Shown in pieces: positions 25,539 through 38,024 of a stretch of 64,000 bases of DNA (within the stretch, counting starts at the first letter, position 1; each line of letters starts with the position of its first letter). The DNA lies in contig JAUFSD010000024.1 in NCBI GenBank assembly GCA_033030425.1, positions 1 to 64,000 of the forward strand, given 5' to 3'. The translations under genes were made by a program, and so were the position numbers. The notes beneath the pieces were generated by a model. The model was not told where the DNA came from. It saw only the letters and a list, made by a program, of their open reading frames with translations, and did not search any database. Source of the stretch: Verpa conica (taxonomy: Eukaryota; Ascomycota; Pezizomycetes; Pezizales; Morchellaceae).

Positions 25539-28052
25539 GATGTGTTGGCTGTTTCTAATTTGTTATCCTGTCACTCTGAGACTATTAGACTACTTTATCT
25601 TTATTTTATTCTTAGGTGTATTTCATCGCATTTTTATGATTACTAATTTCCTGCATATGTTAAAGGGAGGCCGTTACATTTATAGATGTTTTTTCTTGGA
25701 GTTAGCTATCTTATCGTACATTTCTCATCTCATAGATACATAAAGGTTCATTTAGCCATGGTGGAAATAAAGGCTCTGTTTTATCCTCTTCTATACTATT
25801 ATATGTAGTTTATATAAGTATCAAGGCGTGTAGGTTGGGCTCGTGTTCTTCCTTCGTACGGTGAACATTACTCAGAATCAACCTCTCCCCTGGTTTTGGA
25901 GTTAGATAACTTAGGCATTGACTTAGGGGAGGACATTCAGGAGAGCGAGAAGTGTAAGGTGGAACAGAGTAGTAGCGAAGAATGCTAGATATAGAAATAA
26001 GAAAGCAAATAAATAGTATAGGTAGACAGACTACCGGTAGTAGAGTTAACGTGGTGATGCTACTCACTGGGAGATGGCAGGTAGAGAGGGCAGGGACGGC
26101 AGGAACTGGAGGCTCTTGACAGGATTGATGACAAAGCAGTGTTGTACCTGCGTCGATCTGCAGAGCCTCCCTCGTTTATGGTTATTGTCTCCGCAGAGCC
26201 TCATCAGTGCAACAGCTCGTCGAGGTTGGTGTCCCACCGTTCTTTCCACAATTGCAGCATCTAGAGAAGGATAACAACTATATACCGCGTGGCTTCTGAG
26301 TAGAGTCGCTTCTTGTAAGGTGATATTTCTAGATGAAAAGCCGAATGACCCGGGGATTATCATCTAGACAATACCGTGGAGTGTGGGCTCATACTCCTGT
26401 TACTCCTTCGCGTAGGCTCTTTCCCCGGGAGTTATTCTTGGCCGGTTTGCACCCCGCTCGCGCCGCTGGCCCTCATACAAAGGTAAGTCTAGGTGCAGTC
26501 GTACGTATTACGGATCAGTACGTCATGGCGGCAATACATGGTACATGATACGAAACGATCTAGCAGTTACTATAGAGGGACACTCGAGCATAGGTATATT
26601 GTGAGCGAGAGTAGTTTGAGTATAGTGGAGTACGGTAGGTTTCGGAAAACTGGCAGAACCATGCACGGGAGTATGTACGCCTGGGGAAATCAACTAAAGG
26701 ACTTGCATTGGTAAGATCATTTCCAAACATCTTCAGACTCCTAACCGACGCTAGAGCTGATATTATCTGTCATCGAAGGCCAAGGATGAGCAATACGAAT
26801 GGTTTATAACTATCTTATTCCCCGGGTAGATCTGCGGTAGGTAGTTCTACGAACTGCAGTCAATCATTCCTGAGTTTGTCTTTTAGTCGCCGTGTGTCGA
26901 CCGGGATTATACTTGTTATATGGATCGCCGCTGCATCACTCAGTGACGATCATCCGTGTGATCCCGCCCGTATATGCAGTTACAATAGTATCCATAACTC
27001 TTCTGGCACTTCTCCGAAATATGTACCCACCTAACACTTCTTTAGAGTCTAACATGACTTTTTAAGTAACCTTAGTCATCTTTTAACTATGCTGGTCCTC
27101 TAATTAAGATTCAGGGTTAGGTTGCCCTAAACCATTTAGAGTAATTCAAACTTTTAGAAGTACAAGGTTTAGGTAATACCCAACGGTAGAGGTCAGCCTG
27201 CGCCCCCACGTACTGCTCTCCACGGTTGAGGATATGACAAGAGCTGTTGCTATTTGACAGTGTAAATGGATAGCAAGATAGCTCTTGAACTTAGTGGTCT
27301 ATACTCAAAGTATTAGGGTAATGGAAGTAGCATAGAGCCCTCATAGTATCACTTCGGTAGTCAATATATTGTTCGGTGTTGGCTTATCTTGAGAACTAAA
27401 TATACGGAGATGGATTTTTTGTTGCCCTAACCAATTCGTACTTGTATGGTGGCAGAAAGTCTCTCATACTCCTCCATACTCCCACTAGTTGATAGTTGAT
27501 CTGGCGGTTTCATGAAAGCACATATCATGACAGGGGTCTACTTACTGATCTTGCTCACCCCAAGTTGATCATATAGCCACCTCCACATATTCGCTCACAA
27601 CTCCCCAAACCAGCTATTATACAGGCTTTGTATCGAAGCTGCTCCTAGTAGTCAATCGATCATTAACCCTAATGATGCCAAGCTACCAATAGCCGATGGT
27701 CCATATGTAGGCCAAGATGTCTTGATTAGTAGTCTTCTTGGAAAGGCCTTGCAGCTAACTCTCTATTAGCCCTCTGACGTTATCCGCTGAGGTGCAGATT
27801 GCAAAGAAATTGATGCTGGGACCTCGATCTACAAGCGTATGGTAGGTTATAGTTAAATTGATTAGAATATCCGTGGGGTGCTGCTTAGTGTTACAGAACT
27901 TCCCTTGTATGTTTATAGTTAATCACGAGGCCCTAAGAATTATGGCCTACGGAAGCAGTGTCATCCTCCGGGCCGTCACATACATATAAAGGTCTAAGGT
28001 ATGACAACCCCAAGTAGTTTTGAGATAGGCTAGCGGTTGTTGGAAGACTTGA

Positions 28053-28080
28053 CTACCGTATTATCGAGTCAATACGGTAG
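28053..28080. repeat. Hairpin, 10-bp perfect stem
   Basis: CTACCGTATT and AATACGGTAG pair perfectly around an 8-nt loop (ATCGAGTC). No gene is adjacent. Confidence 0.6.
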
Positions 28081-28957
28081 GTCTATATCCGATTGTGTAA
28101 CCTGCCAAGGTGCTGAATGGATGAAGATCATTATCTCATACGCTGTAAGCAGTGGATATAGACATAAGAACGAAGATCATGTACTGACTTCACGCCACTA
28201 AGTAGAATAGAAAACACCAAACATGCCTTTACAGCATCAATGAATTAGAAATGAGGGTTTAAAGTGGAAGCGGCGATAAAAATTGACGCAGTATCTTAGA
28301 TCAGGTTAAATTTGGACTGAAGTCAGCAGGATCTCCCCCCCGGTACATCCGAGTCGTAACATATACTCTATAAATAAAGCTTTAGGGAAATACTTACGCT
28401 AAATTCAGCTACTCGTCCGTGTTAAAGAAAGGGCACGCAAAGATTGATACCTTTAGCAAAAGTACCTATTCAATTTCATGGTTTTTTCGCGAGTAGAGTA
28501 GCCAATGATCATGAACGAGACGGAAAATAGGGAAATACGAGAGTTGTAGGTTAAGACAGCTATACGGCCTTCAAAATCTCGGAAAAGTCTCCAAATTGCT
28601 CACCGTGAAACCTTTAATCTAAATATTTATAATAGCCGTAACTCGAAGAATACAGAAACCATATATATACCGAGAAAGGGCTTAGTTACGCTAAGAACTG
28701 CTCATTTTACAAGTGTGCCCTGGTTCTTCCTCAAGACGTACTTCCCTGCTTGGCTTTCAAACCACTTCATTGGTTGGGCATTTTCGTTTCACGAAGATCC
28801 AAGATCCCTCCCGCTTTGTAAGAGTAGCTCCTAACTTTCCCCTGTCATCTTCTCAAAAGAGTCAATTACGAAATACTGATTATTCTATCGATACCTATGA
28901 GCTCTATTATGTTTACTCAACTATCAGAATCTGCCGATCATTCATGTGTAATAAGTG

Positions 28958-28966
28958 TATAAAAGG
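28958..28966 (+). promoter_or_regulatory. TATA box of the 8-Cys secreted protein
   Basis: TATAAAAGG lies about 157 nt upstream of the start at 29123. The leader in between is pyrimidine- and then A-rich, as in fungal 5' UTRs. Confidence 0.5.
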
Positions 28967-29122
28967 ACGATGCTTTTTCCGACAGATCCCATCCCCCAGC
29001 CCACACTCGATTCATTATTCACATACTTGCTCGCACGTCCACAAACTCCACAGCTCCAAACTCGCCTACTTGAAAAAAAAAAACCCCCAAACAAACAATC
29101 TTCACTCTATCTATCGCTCAAC

Positions 29123-29516
29123 ATGGTTTCTTTTACTTCAATCTTTCTCCCGCTCATTCTCGTCGGAAGGCATGTGCCCGCTTTCCTACGCCAGATGTTG
29201 CTACATATTGCTAACTTACCTTCGTCTCTTTAGTGCTCTTGCCGGGATGAACTGCAAGTGCCAAGATGACCGCGGCCAATTCAATGAGGCCACCAGAATC
29301 TGTTGTGATCGAGACTCGGGGGTTGCTAGTTATTTTCCTGGCCCGAATAATCAGGTAATTTATCCATTGTCTCCTACAAGTTCTCTTCAAAGTAGAATAG
29401 TAACTCACGGCTGTCACTATGGGTAGTGCGCCAATCCGGCGAATGGGATCGATAGTGGTGCATTCGTCAGCTGCTGCCAGAGCTTGGGTGTCGGAAGTGC
29501 TTACTGCTGGGTCTAA
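29123..29516 (+). CDS. Small secreted 8-cysteine protein, 85 aa
   Basis: Exons 29123-29169, 29234-29354 and 29427-29516. Intron 1 (64 nt) is a GC-AG intron: the exon ends GGAAG, the intron starts GCATGT, has a perfect GCTAAC branch and ends TTTAG. Only this splice gives the phase needed. Intron 2 (72 nt) is GT-AG. The product has a signal peptide (residues 1-19, ending SALA) and a 66-residue mature chain with eight cysteines at 23, 25, 39, 40, 57, 72, 73 and 83, pattern CxC-CC-C-CC-C. This is not the hydrophobin order (C-CC-C-C-CC-C), although size and pairing are reminiscent. Extracellular, disulphide-rich and effector-like; function unknown. Three exons joining to a clean 85-codon frame make the model strong. 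Confidence 0.75.
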
Positions 29517-31301
29517 GATATTGCTAGAAATGACATCCTATCGAGTCAGAATAGGAGGGAATTGATGTAGGGGGTTCTTATCAGGGGATTGATTATGTAG
29601 GCTTGAGAAATCTGAAATTTGGTATTCGCATTTTCGCTATTATGGCAATTGTTGTGATTTCCTCGTGACCTGCTTAATTTCCTAAGTTACTCTCTACTTA
29701 GCTTTATGTCGCTGCCGTCTGGATTGGAGCTTGGGTACATTACATGTGGTATTCTATGACTGTACCCAGCCCTCGTGTTATCACTAACCCTTTTAAGGTA
29801 TAATTGTCACCTACATTCACAAATTACCAAACCCTAATCCATCTATACAGCCTTATAGGCGCCTTATCCCATTTAATACAAGCTTCAGTTCCACTTTCAA
29901 TAAACCCATGCGGTGTGATCCGGAGGTTGACCTTCGATCTCCATTAATTACTCTTCATATATCCTGACGTGCTTGGACCTCTCACTCCTGAAACAAATTT
30001 AGTTTTTTTAGGGTAAGCTATATTACCAGCCGAATCCGATACCATCAAAAAGTAACGTGTAGTGGTTGAGCCAATGATCGTGACCACGTCAGCAACATCA
30101 AGAGCGCCCAATTTCTATGATTATCACTGGTTATAATGCTAAAATAGTTTGGGTCAGACTTCAACTAAAATTATTTTTCGATATTCAACACTTAGCAAGG
30201 ACGCCTAGGATTCTTCACTATATACTTTTTAGTTGGGTCGATATGAAGATCCCATACTTGTTTATTATTAGCACTATACCTAATTAGGTATATATCCCAA
30301 TACTCATGGCTGATGAATTGTTTCGTAGCAGGCGCTTAAGCAGTACTTAAAGTAATTTTCCGTATACGTACCAACTTTTAGACACAACTATAATAAACCG
30401 CCTTCTATGATAAGCCAGGCAACGGATCACATGACCGATGAGATTAGATTAGATACTGAGGGTTAGGGGTTTGTCTGTTCGTTCTCTTTACTTCTTATGT
30501 CTCTCCGTATACTAATCAATTCACCAATTGTTTACTTAGGAGTCATCACAAGCTATCTAGGAGCTTTCCAGAGGTTGTTCCTCTAGACTCTGTTTTTTGG
30601 ATAAACGCGACGAGAGCAGGTGCTGAATATATGACTACGCCTAAATTTTAAGTTCTATCTCCCTGCCACAAATACAATAAAGATATCTAACCTCTACGCT
30701 ATATGACTAAATCATTTTGATTAGTACAGTACAATCGTCGTATAAGGGTTCTATTTATAAGGATACGTACACCGGGCGGAAAAGGATTAATCTATGCGCA
30801 CCAGTATTTTCTTATAGGGATATCTGCTTTATAAGAGTATAGGTCAGCTTAAACTTCATACTTTTTAGACTATTGTACTGTATTGGGGTATTATAATTTA
30901 TTAATGGGCGAGTAAAAATACAATGAAAGTCCTAACCAAAAAATAGCAACATTGAACTACAAGATAATAGGCTGGAAGGCTATTTTACTAACGCTATAGG
31001 GAGGATCTCAAGAACGAGTGTTTGACACTTTTTTAGCCCCAGAGACTTTATACAATGCAACTACTAGTCGGCCATAATTAATGCCATTAGTGAGTTTACG
31101 ATAGCAATCACAGAGTTGTGAGCAGCAGGTAGGTTTTAATATGATATAATAATTTGAATCTAAGCTACAGGACTAATAAAACAAAAGATATGTAAACATA
31201 GCCTTGGCTATACTTAATCTGTAGTCTAACTCCCTCCTCATCCTCATCCTCCGCATACGCTCTAACTCCCAGAGCTGTACCGTTTAATATCGGTCAAAGA
31301 C
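29517..31301. other. Intergenic, no gene seen
   Basis: AT-rich, with no frame of interest on either strand. It separates the 8-Cys gene from the convergent secreted-protein gene. Confidence 0.5.
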
Positions 31302-31870
31302 CTAGTCGTGCTTTGGGGGATTGGTATCTAATGGTAATTTAAAGTTAGAAAGTTCGGCGATATCAATCTCAAGATTCATTACTAACCTTCAGGGTACTCA
31401 GCCAAGGCAGACCAGTTTCCAGCATTGAAAAGGTCAAAGAGATGATCAAATTCGGTGTCGGAGCAAAGAACATTTCTCTCCGTGCCTTCTGGGGTGGTGT
31501 ATGTGAATCCAGTATGGGGTTCGACCTCCGGCTCGCGTACCAGGAGTCTTTTGGAGGGATAAAACCAGTTTGCGGATTTCATGTTGTTGTGTGCGTCTAG
31601 GCAATATGTTCCGGTTCCACCCTCCTGAGCGTAGGTGCTACAACCGCTGTTATAGTAAACTTGCCCCTTGGCTCCACTGGGAACGCTTGTGAACCGGACA
31701 CCAAAGCTGTTCGAGAACGAAACGCATGTGTTGGAATTGACGCTGGCATAGTACGCGCTTGCACCGTTATCGCAGCCAGAGCCCTGCCAGGCCTGGATAT
31801 TGACAGCTGCGGCAGCGCCCAAGAGTGCTGCAATGACGGGGAGCTGGGAAACAATGCTGGAGAAATGCAT
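31302..31870 (-). CDS. Small secreted protein, paralogue 1, 169 aa
   Basis: Exons complement(31302..31327, 31387..31870) with a 59-nt intron (donor GTTAGT, TCTAAC branch site, ATTAG acceptor). Residues 1-22 form a signal peptide. Five cysteines, the PSGAKGQVYYNSGCST block, GGTGTYCL, ANWFYP, YTTPEGT and AGNWSALAEYP are shared with the gene at 51172. The 26-nt second exon adds DTNPPKHD after the last conserved YPE, matching the paralogue's DTISPPSE in length and position; this comparison chose the acceptor. The family is unknown to me. A KR/KK dipeptide after ANWFYP is a possible Kex2-type site. Secreted and effector-like by inference. Confidence 0.75.
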
Positions 31871-31993
31871 TTTGTTCAGGTTGTAGGATTGAGGACTGAG
31901 TAGGGGAAACGGATGTAGAGAATTGGTAATTCGAGAAGGATGGATTGAGTGCGGTGGTGAGGGTGAGGATGTGATTGATGGAGGGCGGAGTCC

Positions 31994-32007
31994 GGTCTTA
32001 TTTATAC
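31994..32007 (-). promoter_or_regulatory. Shared core promoter, paralogue 1
   Basis: GTATAAATAAGACC on the minus strand, 123 nt before the start codon. The identical 14 nt occur at 51047-51060 upstream of paralogue 2 at nearly the same distance, so this is a conserved TATA-type core promoter. Confidence 0.75.
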
Positions 32008-33102
32008 TGTTTTCTAATAGCGTAGTACACGTGATATATGAGAATGAAGCCCTGCAATCAATACTAAGTGATGATTACCACCAATGGTAGCATGCTTACA
32101 GAAGCACAATATGACGGCACGAGTATGCTGATACCGGCAGTCGAGCACCCGCTCTATGGCTAATAGCCTTGCACGAGGAAGCGAATATACACATCCGGCA
32201 AATTAAGCCGTGCTATCACCACCTTTAGTCTCTTCTACATTCCCAAAGTGCTCTTTTAACGGTCAAAATATCATAAAGATACAGACAAGGCCCCGGTCAA
32301 CCTAACTTCGATACCCCCTGTGGCTCATTGAGTCACTGGCTTCAGTATAGCAACACCTAATTATTACGCCGAACACGATTTCTGGTTTTTTACTTATTTC
32401 TATCTCTTCAAGGAGTTCTACAAGTACTAGTAGTGATTCAGAAAATCCACGTCACTACCCCGTGCTTTTAGGTCTTAGTCGTGGACGTGTACTAGGTAAT
32501 CCGCGAATGAGCATTGGTTGAACTACATATCTCGATTTTCGTTACTGGGCGGTTGTAGTCAACAGTGAGGCGGAGTATACGTATGAGTATCACACATCGA
32601 CCTACAAGCACTATAGAATTCCATGTCTCGTATTTCTCAAGGTATTTCTCACCAAAATCAGGATTAGGCGTAGTGTAGTAATTGATGAATATCCCATGAG
32701 ATAATGGCAAAGTGGAGTGATGGCAGTTTCGAGACAAACTTTCCAATTGGGGTTAGGTTTTCCAAGTAGCACTTTGCTTATGCAGGAGTTATCTGAGGAA
32801 TCCGTTGACTGTAATCGAAAGCATCTTTCTCTTTACTGTCGGTGTACTCGCTAGTTACTACCGTACCTCGGACATTTTTTGCTCGGCTTGCCCGATCGGT
32901 CAGCCAATTGGCGAGCATCATCAACCCTAATCCTAGTATTGTTTCTACCCTGGTTACCGGCTCCTCTGCATGGCTCGTGAGCCCCAAGTGCCGTGCATCC
33001 CGCTAAGATAGAGTTGTGGCTATTACTACCATCCCCATGACTTTCGCTGTAGTCATTACTAACTTTGGTGATTGAAACGATCTGTAAACAGGGATTGAGA
33101 TA

Positions 33103-33205
33103 CTAGGGGTAGGGTTGTGAAGATGGGACAGCAGAGATCTCCACTCTATGGGGTCACCATAGAAAAATTGTGAGACCCGTTCCATCTTCACCCCCCTACC
33201 CCTAG
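33103..33205 (-). mobile_element. 103-bp MITE, copy 2 (TA target site)
   Basis: Begins CTAGGGGTAG, ends CTACCCCTAG and is flanked by TA. Its reverse complement aligns with 12566-12662. Differences are mainly transitions plus a small indel near the middle. No transposase is present in the window. Confidence 0.85.
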
Positions 33206-36200
33206 TAATTTTCCGCCGAAAACCCTGCAATCACACGCATCCGTGGGAATCCGCTGCACGGGGATCGAATGTAGAGTAATTAATACCCGGGAAAGAAGCA
33301 AGCGGCTCATAGCTACAGGCGCATGGGTAAAGAGTATCGTTTACGTGTTGATTAGAAAGATCGCTGCATATACTACCATGGACGGATAATGAAAAGCTAT
33401 TTTGGCTATTTTGATTGTCCGATCTAACTACATAGACAGATTACCGATAAACAGCACCTTCCGAATTCAGTGTGTTGACAACTCTCCGACATGCTACACA
33501 TACATCCCCCCCGAGGTATTGTCTTCAGGATAATGAGCCTGCGGAATTTTACTCCCTTCATATAGTCAAGAAGGTCTAGAACCATAGTGCTACTATCATA
33601 CAGATCTCCTAGTACTAGTATACTCCCAAAGCATAGGAAAAAGCCTTCGAGGTGACTCGGTAAGTAGAAACCCTACAAAAAGCGATAGAAAGTCCTAGCC
33701 GACATCAGTCAAGTAGAAAAAAGGGCTACTTGTTTGTGAACTGAACAGTGATCGTGCCCCTAAATTCGCCACAAGCTTACGATATAGATTGCATTGAAAT
33801 CCCCACCTAGATAAGTGGATTTCAATGTTTATAGACATACGATAGCGACGGCCATTCTTAGCATTTATTTAATCTAGAGTCATAGTTGTGATTTAAGAGG
33901 TAAATTTGATAGAAGCATTTTGCTGACCCACTTTTGAATACTATCTACCGCTAGCCAAGGAATTACACTTGTCGTTTCCGTATTTTAAAGCAGGGTGGTA
34001 AATCAAACACCAAAGAATTGATGTTGGTCAGCCTATGCTATATGTAGTTACTTTGGCAAACCTGCTCGGGTTCCGATGGTTCCATAACAATTTGCGTCAA
34101 TAGAAATTAGCGAGGTGAGGGTGTTTGTTCGCCAACGAGACTGGTAAGATTAAAACCCACGATATACGATTCTTCATGAGTAGAGCGGAATCGGACAAAG
34201 CACCTTCCGTGATATGTTAATGCCGCCCTGCATATGCCCCAGTGGCAAGGTTCGTACGCGAGATATTTTAGGTATGTTGATAGTATCTCTACAAGCTACA
34301 AGAATAAAACTACCTTAGACCTAAGTGCTCCGTTATGTCATTTTGGTCACCGGAGTTTATGGGAATCGACCAATATTGATATATTCGGTGAAGCTTTCGT
34401 ATACGGTAAGGTTTTAGTTCCTTACAGATACATTACATAAGATGAGTTGGTGTCATAATTTAAGTGCCGATCGAAAAGGAGTGGAAGAAATATATGTTAG
34501 TCCTGTCATGTGGTTCGGCCTTCTCACGGCTGTTAATTGTCCCGACCCGTAGGAATATCACGTACAAAATGAAAACCCGGATTAACTTTGAATAAATGGA
34601 CTATCCGTCATCAGCTTGCAGCTTTATGTAAACGATATTCTGTTGCAGGGGCGTATTTAGCACCCGTTCTAACGGTTATACAAGGGGTCAACGCGAAAGG
34701 CTTAGCCCTCACTATCTCAGCTTGAAGATTCTGGTAATATGCTCCTAGCTGCAGGGGCTAAATAGTTCCTGGTTATTTATCGGCAAATTCTATGGGTTGT
34801 GGGCATACAAGGTATGAGTGTGGCGGAGACATTTATGTACGTATCAAGTGAATGCAGCCAGATAGAGATCGTATTAGATATAATTATGTAACCGGTGGGC
34901 TGCTAAGCATACCCTGAGGAATTACTTGCAGCCTCATGCAGGTCGACCTTATGCAGGCAACACACGCAGAAACTTTAAAGAAACAAAACCTAACCCTGCG
35001 TGGTTATCCAACACCACCATAGCCATGGATATGGCCACTGGAAATACCCCTCCTACTATGGAGCAAGCAGATCACTGTTAGTAACCCACCTGGAACATGA
35101 TACCCAACCTACTTTAAACCAAGGAAGCTGTGGCTGTCGGTCATGTTCGGATGTATGGCGCTTTGCCATGATTATCAAGTGCAACAATACCTACTCCCAC
35201 AAATCTCCATCGATCGGGCCGGCAATTGTGTGTGCGGTCAATATTGCTTGCTGTGACTTGGTAAATGGGTTTGTGTCTCACTTAAGGAACTCGTGATCGT
35301 ATCTTGGCTGGGAGTATGCACGCACATACATCACGCTGATATAACCGCCTATATCAAGCAACCTCGATAGTTTCTATATTGACGTAGTAGGCTATAGTGA
35401 TATAAAGTAACAATTTTCTATCGTATCATATTTTAGCACCTCGTATTCGTAGATATGATTCTTCGGTATATGTACGTAGCTACTCAACACGACCCTGCTA
35501 AAGGTACAGGCCCCGGACTTATTACCAGCCGACGGGTCTACGCTATAAGCGATTATGAATATTTCCTCATCCTCCTCGGCTGGTGCTGCTGCACTCAGTG
35601 CCGGTAACCGACTAGGATTATACAATTAGTACCGGTTAGATTTCCACTATGCTCCTCAAGGTTTGGCTCGCGGCCATCATCCACAGCCTATCAGATTATG
35701 ACAAGCCAGCCACCCTGAAGAGTAGTTTCAAGAATTGGTAGTGGTATGGTGTGACTGAGTAATTTGTTAGTACGGTTGAGAGAAATCGTTCTATGTATTC
35801 GGAGGAGTTGGGCGGTGGGACCTAGCTATTTGGCTGCGAGGTTGGAGGACAACGGCTCCGTTGACAATCAAGGTTAGGAAATCATCAGAAAGGTTTTTGT
35901 TTCAGTAGCCAACTGTCATTGGATAGCCGATGGCTGGTGGTTCAGAAACACCAAAGTCATGGCCTGTGGCGACTTTATGGGGCCTCTTGGGGTTGATTCC
36001 CTCAGCGAAAGGATCGAGCCCTTAATTACCGTGAGGGGTTGTACACGGCTTTGGGCTAAATTAACAAGCCCGTAATACCAAAGGAGTTCTACAAAAATCA
36101 AGAGTCCCAAGACTCTGAAAACATCACTAAACCAGATAATTACTTTACGCATTCGCTCCTCGAATATTCCTACAACTTCTATACATACAATGTCTAATAT

Positions 36201-36943
36201 AACAGGCTTTCTATATTATAGCCCTTTGCTTGTGCTACTACTATCTAGTAATGCGTATTTCAATAAAGGGTTCGATAGGAGGCGAGTGAGGACATATGAT
36301 CCATGAGCTTTTGAGTTTTCTGCTGTGTTATGATTAAATCTTGAACCGTTTGCTCTGAACTAAAGGGTGAATGTAGGTCTAAGATTTTGGGCTAAACAAA
36401 TAGATGGAGATGTATAGCCCAAGAAATTTTATAATAACTCTTTAGTCTGCCTTACCAAGCTACTTTACGACCTGCTTTTAGATAATGAAGAGAAAAGGAA
36501 ACTCTATAATATCTGAGTTAGGGTTAAAGATCACTTATCATATCTAATCACGTGGTTTAATGATCCCCAGCCCCGCTGTTTTGCCTGCTCAAGATCCTAC
36601 CAAAGAGATTTCAGATTGTAGAGATAAAGCTACCACAAGTCTCATAAAATTGCAGGACAACTTCTAAACGATAAAAAGGATCTACTAGAGATGCATTAAC
36701 GTACACCAAGCGCTTAATACGCCGGGATTTACCCTAAATATATTGAGCCACCCCGTGGGAAGGATTTTTGGCGCTCTAGATGTTTCTAGAAGTTTTATTC
36801 ATGGAAATCTTGGTTTTTACTGTTTCAGAGACTAATCTGGGCTAGAGTTCGTGGTGCTAGTTTCATATAGTAGTGGGATCATTATCAAACAATCAATAGC
36901 GGAGATCATAAACAATTACTCAGAATTTCTTTCAGCCACTTCT

Positions 36944-36978
36944 TGAATGAATGAATGAATTAACCATAAGTACATGTC
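36944..36978 (-). mobile_element. 35-bp micro-element, copy C
   Basis: Flanked by CTTCT at 36939-36943 and 36979-36983. On the minus strand it reads GACATGTACTTATGGTT and then (ATTC)n, matching copies A, B and D. Confidence 0.6.
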
Positions 36979-37259
36979 CTTCTGAGATGATCCATGTGCC
37001 CTCTCAGAAGTACATAGGCAGTTCAATGGTATCTCAATAGTCGTTATATTTTATAAGTTTTGATCTGTTACAGCTATCTCGCATGGTGTAATGACAATCT
37101 TTCACTTGGCTATGGAAGCACCTGTTACAAAGAGATGAGTTTTCAATTGATTCTTTAATTTTTCTACAGCTCGATTATCAGCAATCATCTCTCGCCGCGA
37201 GTTCTCTCTAAAGAACTAAGTGTAAATGATCCTTAACGAATTTTATACTTTAGTTTCAT

Positions 37260-38024
37260 TTAACCACCAGCTATAACTCCGGCGGCATACACTCCATTGA
37301 CAAACAGCGGCTGCTCCTTCCCAATACCGCGGCGACAACACTCTTTGTCCTGAAACCTCATAAGGCATCCGATAGCAGTTTTGCTCATTTCGTGCCCTAG
37401 CTCCATGCGCTCCTCGCTAAACATTTTCACCGCACCACTATGAACCTCCCAGTCGTCTGGAGCCCCGTTCATTATCTGAAATGACAAGGATAGATAGCTC
37501 TCGGTGTCTTCCGCCTCGCAGGTCATCTCATAGTCCATATAAGCATTCCTTAGCTTCATGACATACGCTTCGACAGTCCCCTCATTCACGACTTTAATTG
37601 ATTCGATGATTGTTACTAGATCATCGCTCCTCGGGAGCCCCTCGAGGTAGTTTTCCTTGATCTCATTCCAGAGGTGAGTAGGATTTTCTGTACACTCAAA
37701 TTCAAGGATAAGATCGTCGCTAACGTTGAGGAGGATAGTCCCACAGGCGCAATGACAGCGTTTAATCCAAGCCTGTAGACGGCGGAGACGAGCTGCGCCA
37801 GCGGAGGTAGACAAGAATCTCGTGACTGTGAGATGACCGCTCACAATAGGCCACATACCAAGCGTCTTTAAGTACACCTCCATTTTGGCACGCCAAATAT
37901 GGAAGTTTCCAAAGGTAAGCTTAGGGTCTGGGCTAGACATCTTTGGTTCTATGGATCTGGGAGTGCACGAGATGCTGATGGTACTGTAGTGTGTCAAAGA
38001 AGATGTCATGGAACGTGGCTTCAA
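37260..38024 (-). CDS. Copia-type Gag-like protein without Pol
   Basis: Intact 254-codon frame. After M29 the sequence runs FGNFHIWRAKMEVYLKTLGM, then a Trp-rich ILLNVSDDL block and HLWNEIKENY. This is the N-terminal Gag (DUF4219/UBN2-like) region of Ty1/Copia polyproteins. The natural start is probably M29, since that family begins just before the Leu-Thr-Phe-Gly-Asn-Phe motif. No zinc knuckle, protease, integrase or reverse transcriptase follows downstream (36.0-37.26 kb) and no LTRs were found. It is either a truncated retrotransposon whose Gag frame happens to be intact or a domesticated Gag. Gag packages element RNA in the cytoplasm; any host role here is unproven. Confidence 0.7.
   Translation of the reverse strand: MKPRSMTSSLTHYSTISISCTPRSIEPKMSSPDPKLTFGNFHIWRAKMEVYLKTLGMWPIVSGHLTVTRFLSTSAGAARLRRLQAWIKRCHCACGTILLNVSDDLILEFECTENPTHLWNEIKENYLEGLPRSDDLVTIIESIKVVNEGTVEAYVMKLRNAYMDYEMTCEAEDTESYLSLSFQIMNGAPDDWEVHSGAVKMFSEERMELGHEMSKTAIGCLMRFQDKECCRRGIGKEQPLFVNGVYAAGVIAGG

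Larger units (their letters stand above)
25539..29122. other. Intergenic, no gene seen
   Basis: The frames near 25810-26714 are short and overlap on both strands, without domains. From 26.7 to 28.7 kb the DNA has no frame worth noting. A 10-bp-stem hairpin lies at 28053-28080. The last 170 nt form the promoter and leader of the downstream secreted-protein gene. Confidence 0.5.
31871..37259. other. Intergenic with MITE and micro-element
   Basis: The first 140 nt are the promoter of the secreted-protein gene. MITE copy 2 lies at 33103-33205 and micro-element copy C at 36944-36978. Frames at 32492-33230 on the minus strand, and at 34234, 35000, 35392 and 35916, show no domain, signal peptide or plausible exon partner. 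Inverted CATTGAAATCC words at 33791-33825 make a small hairpin. Confidence 0.5.

Noticed and set aside
35000..35296. 98-codon frame with His/Ser/Cys-rich start
   Set aside because: No signal peptide, domain, promoter or exon partner; in decayed repeat DNA.
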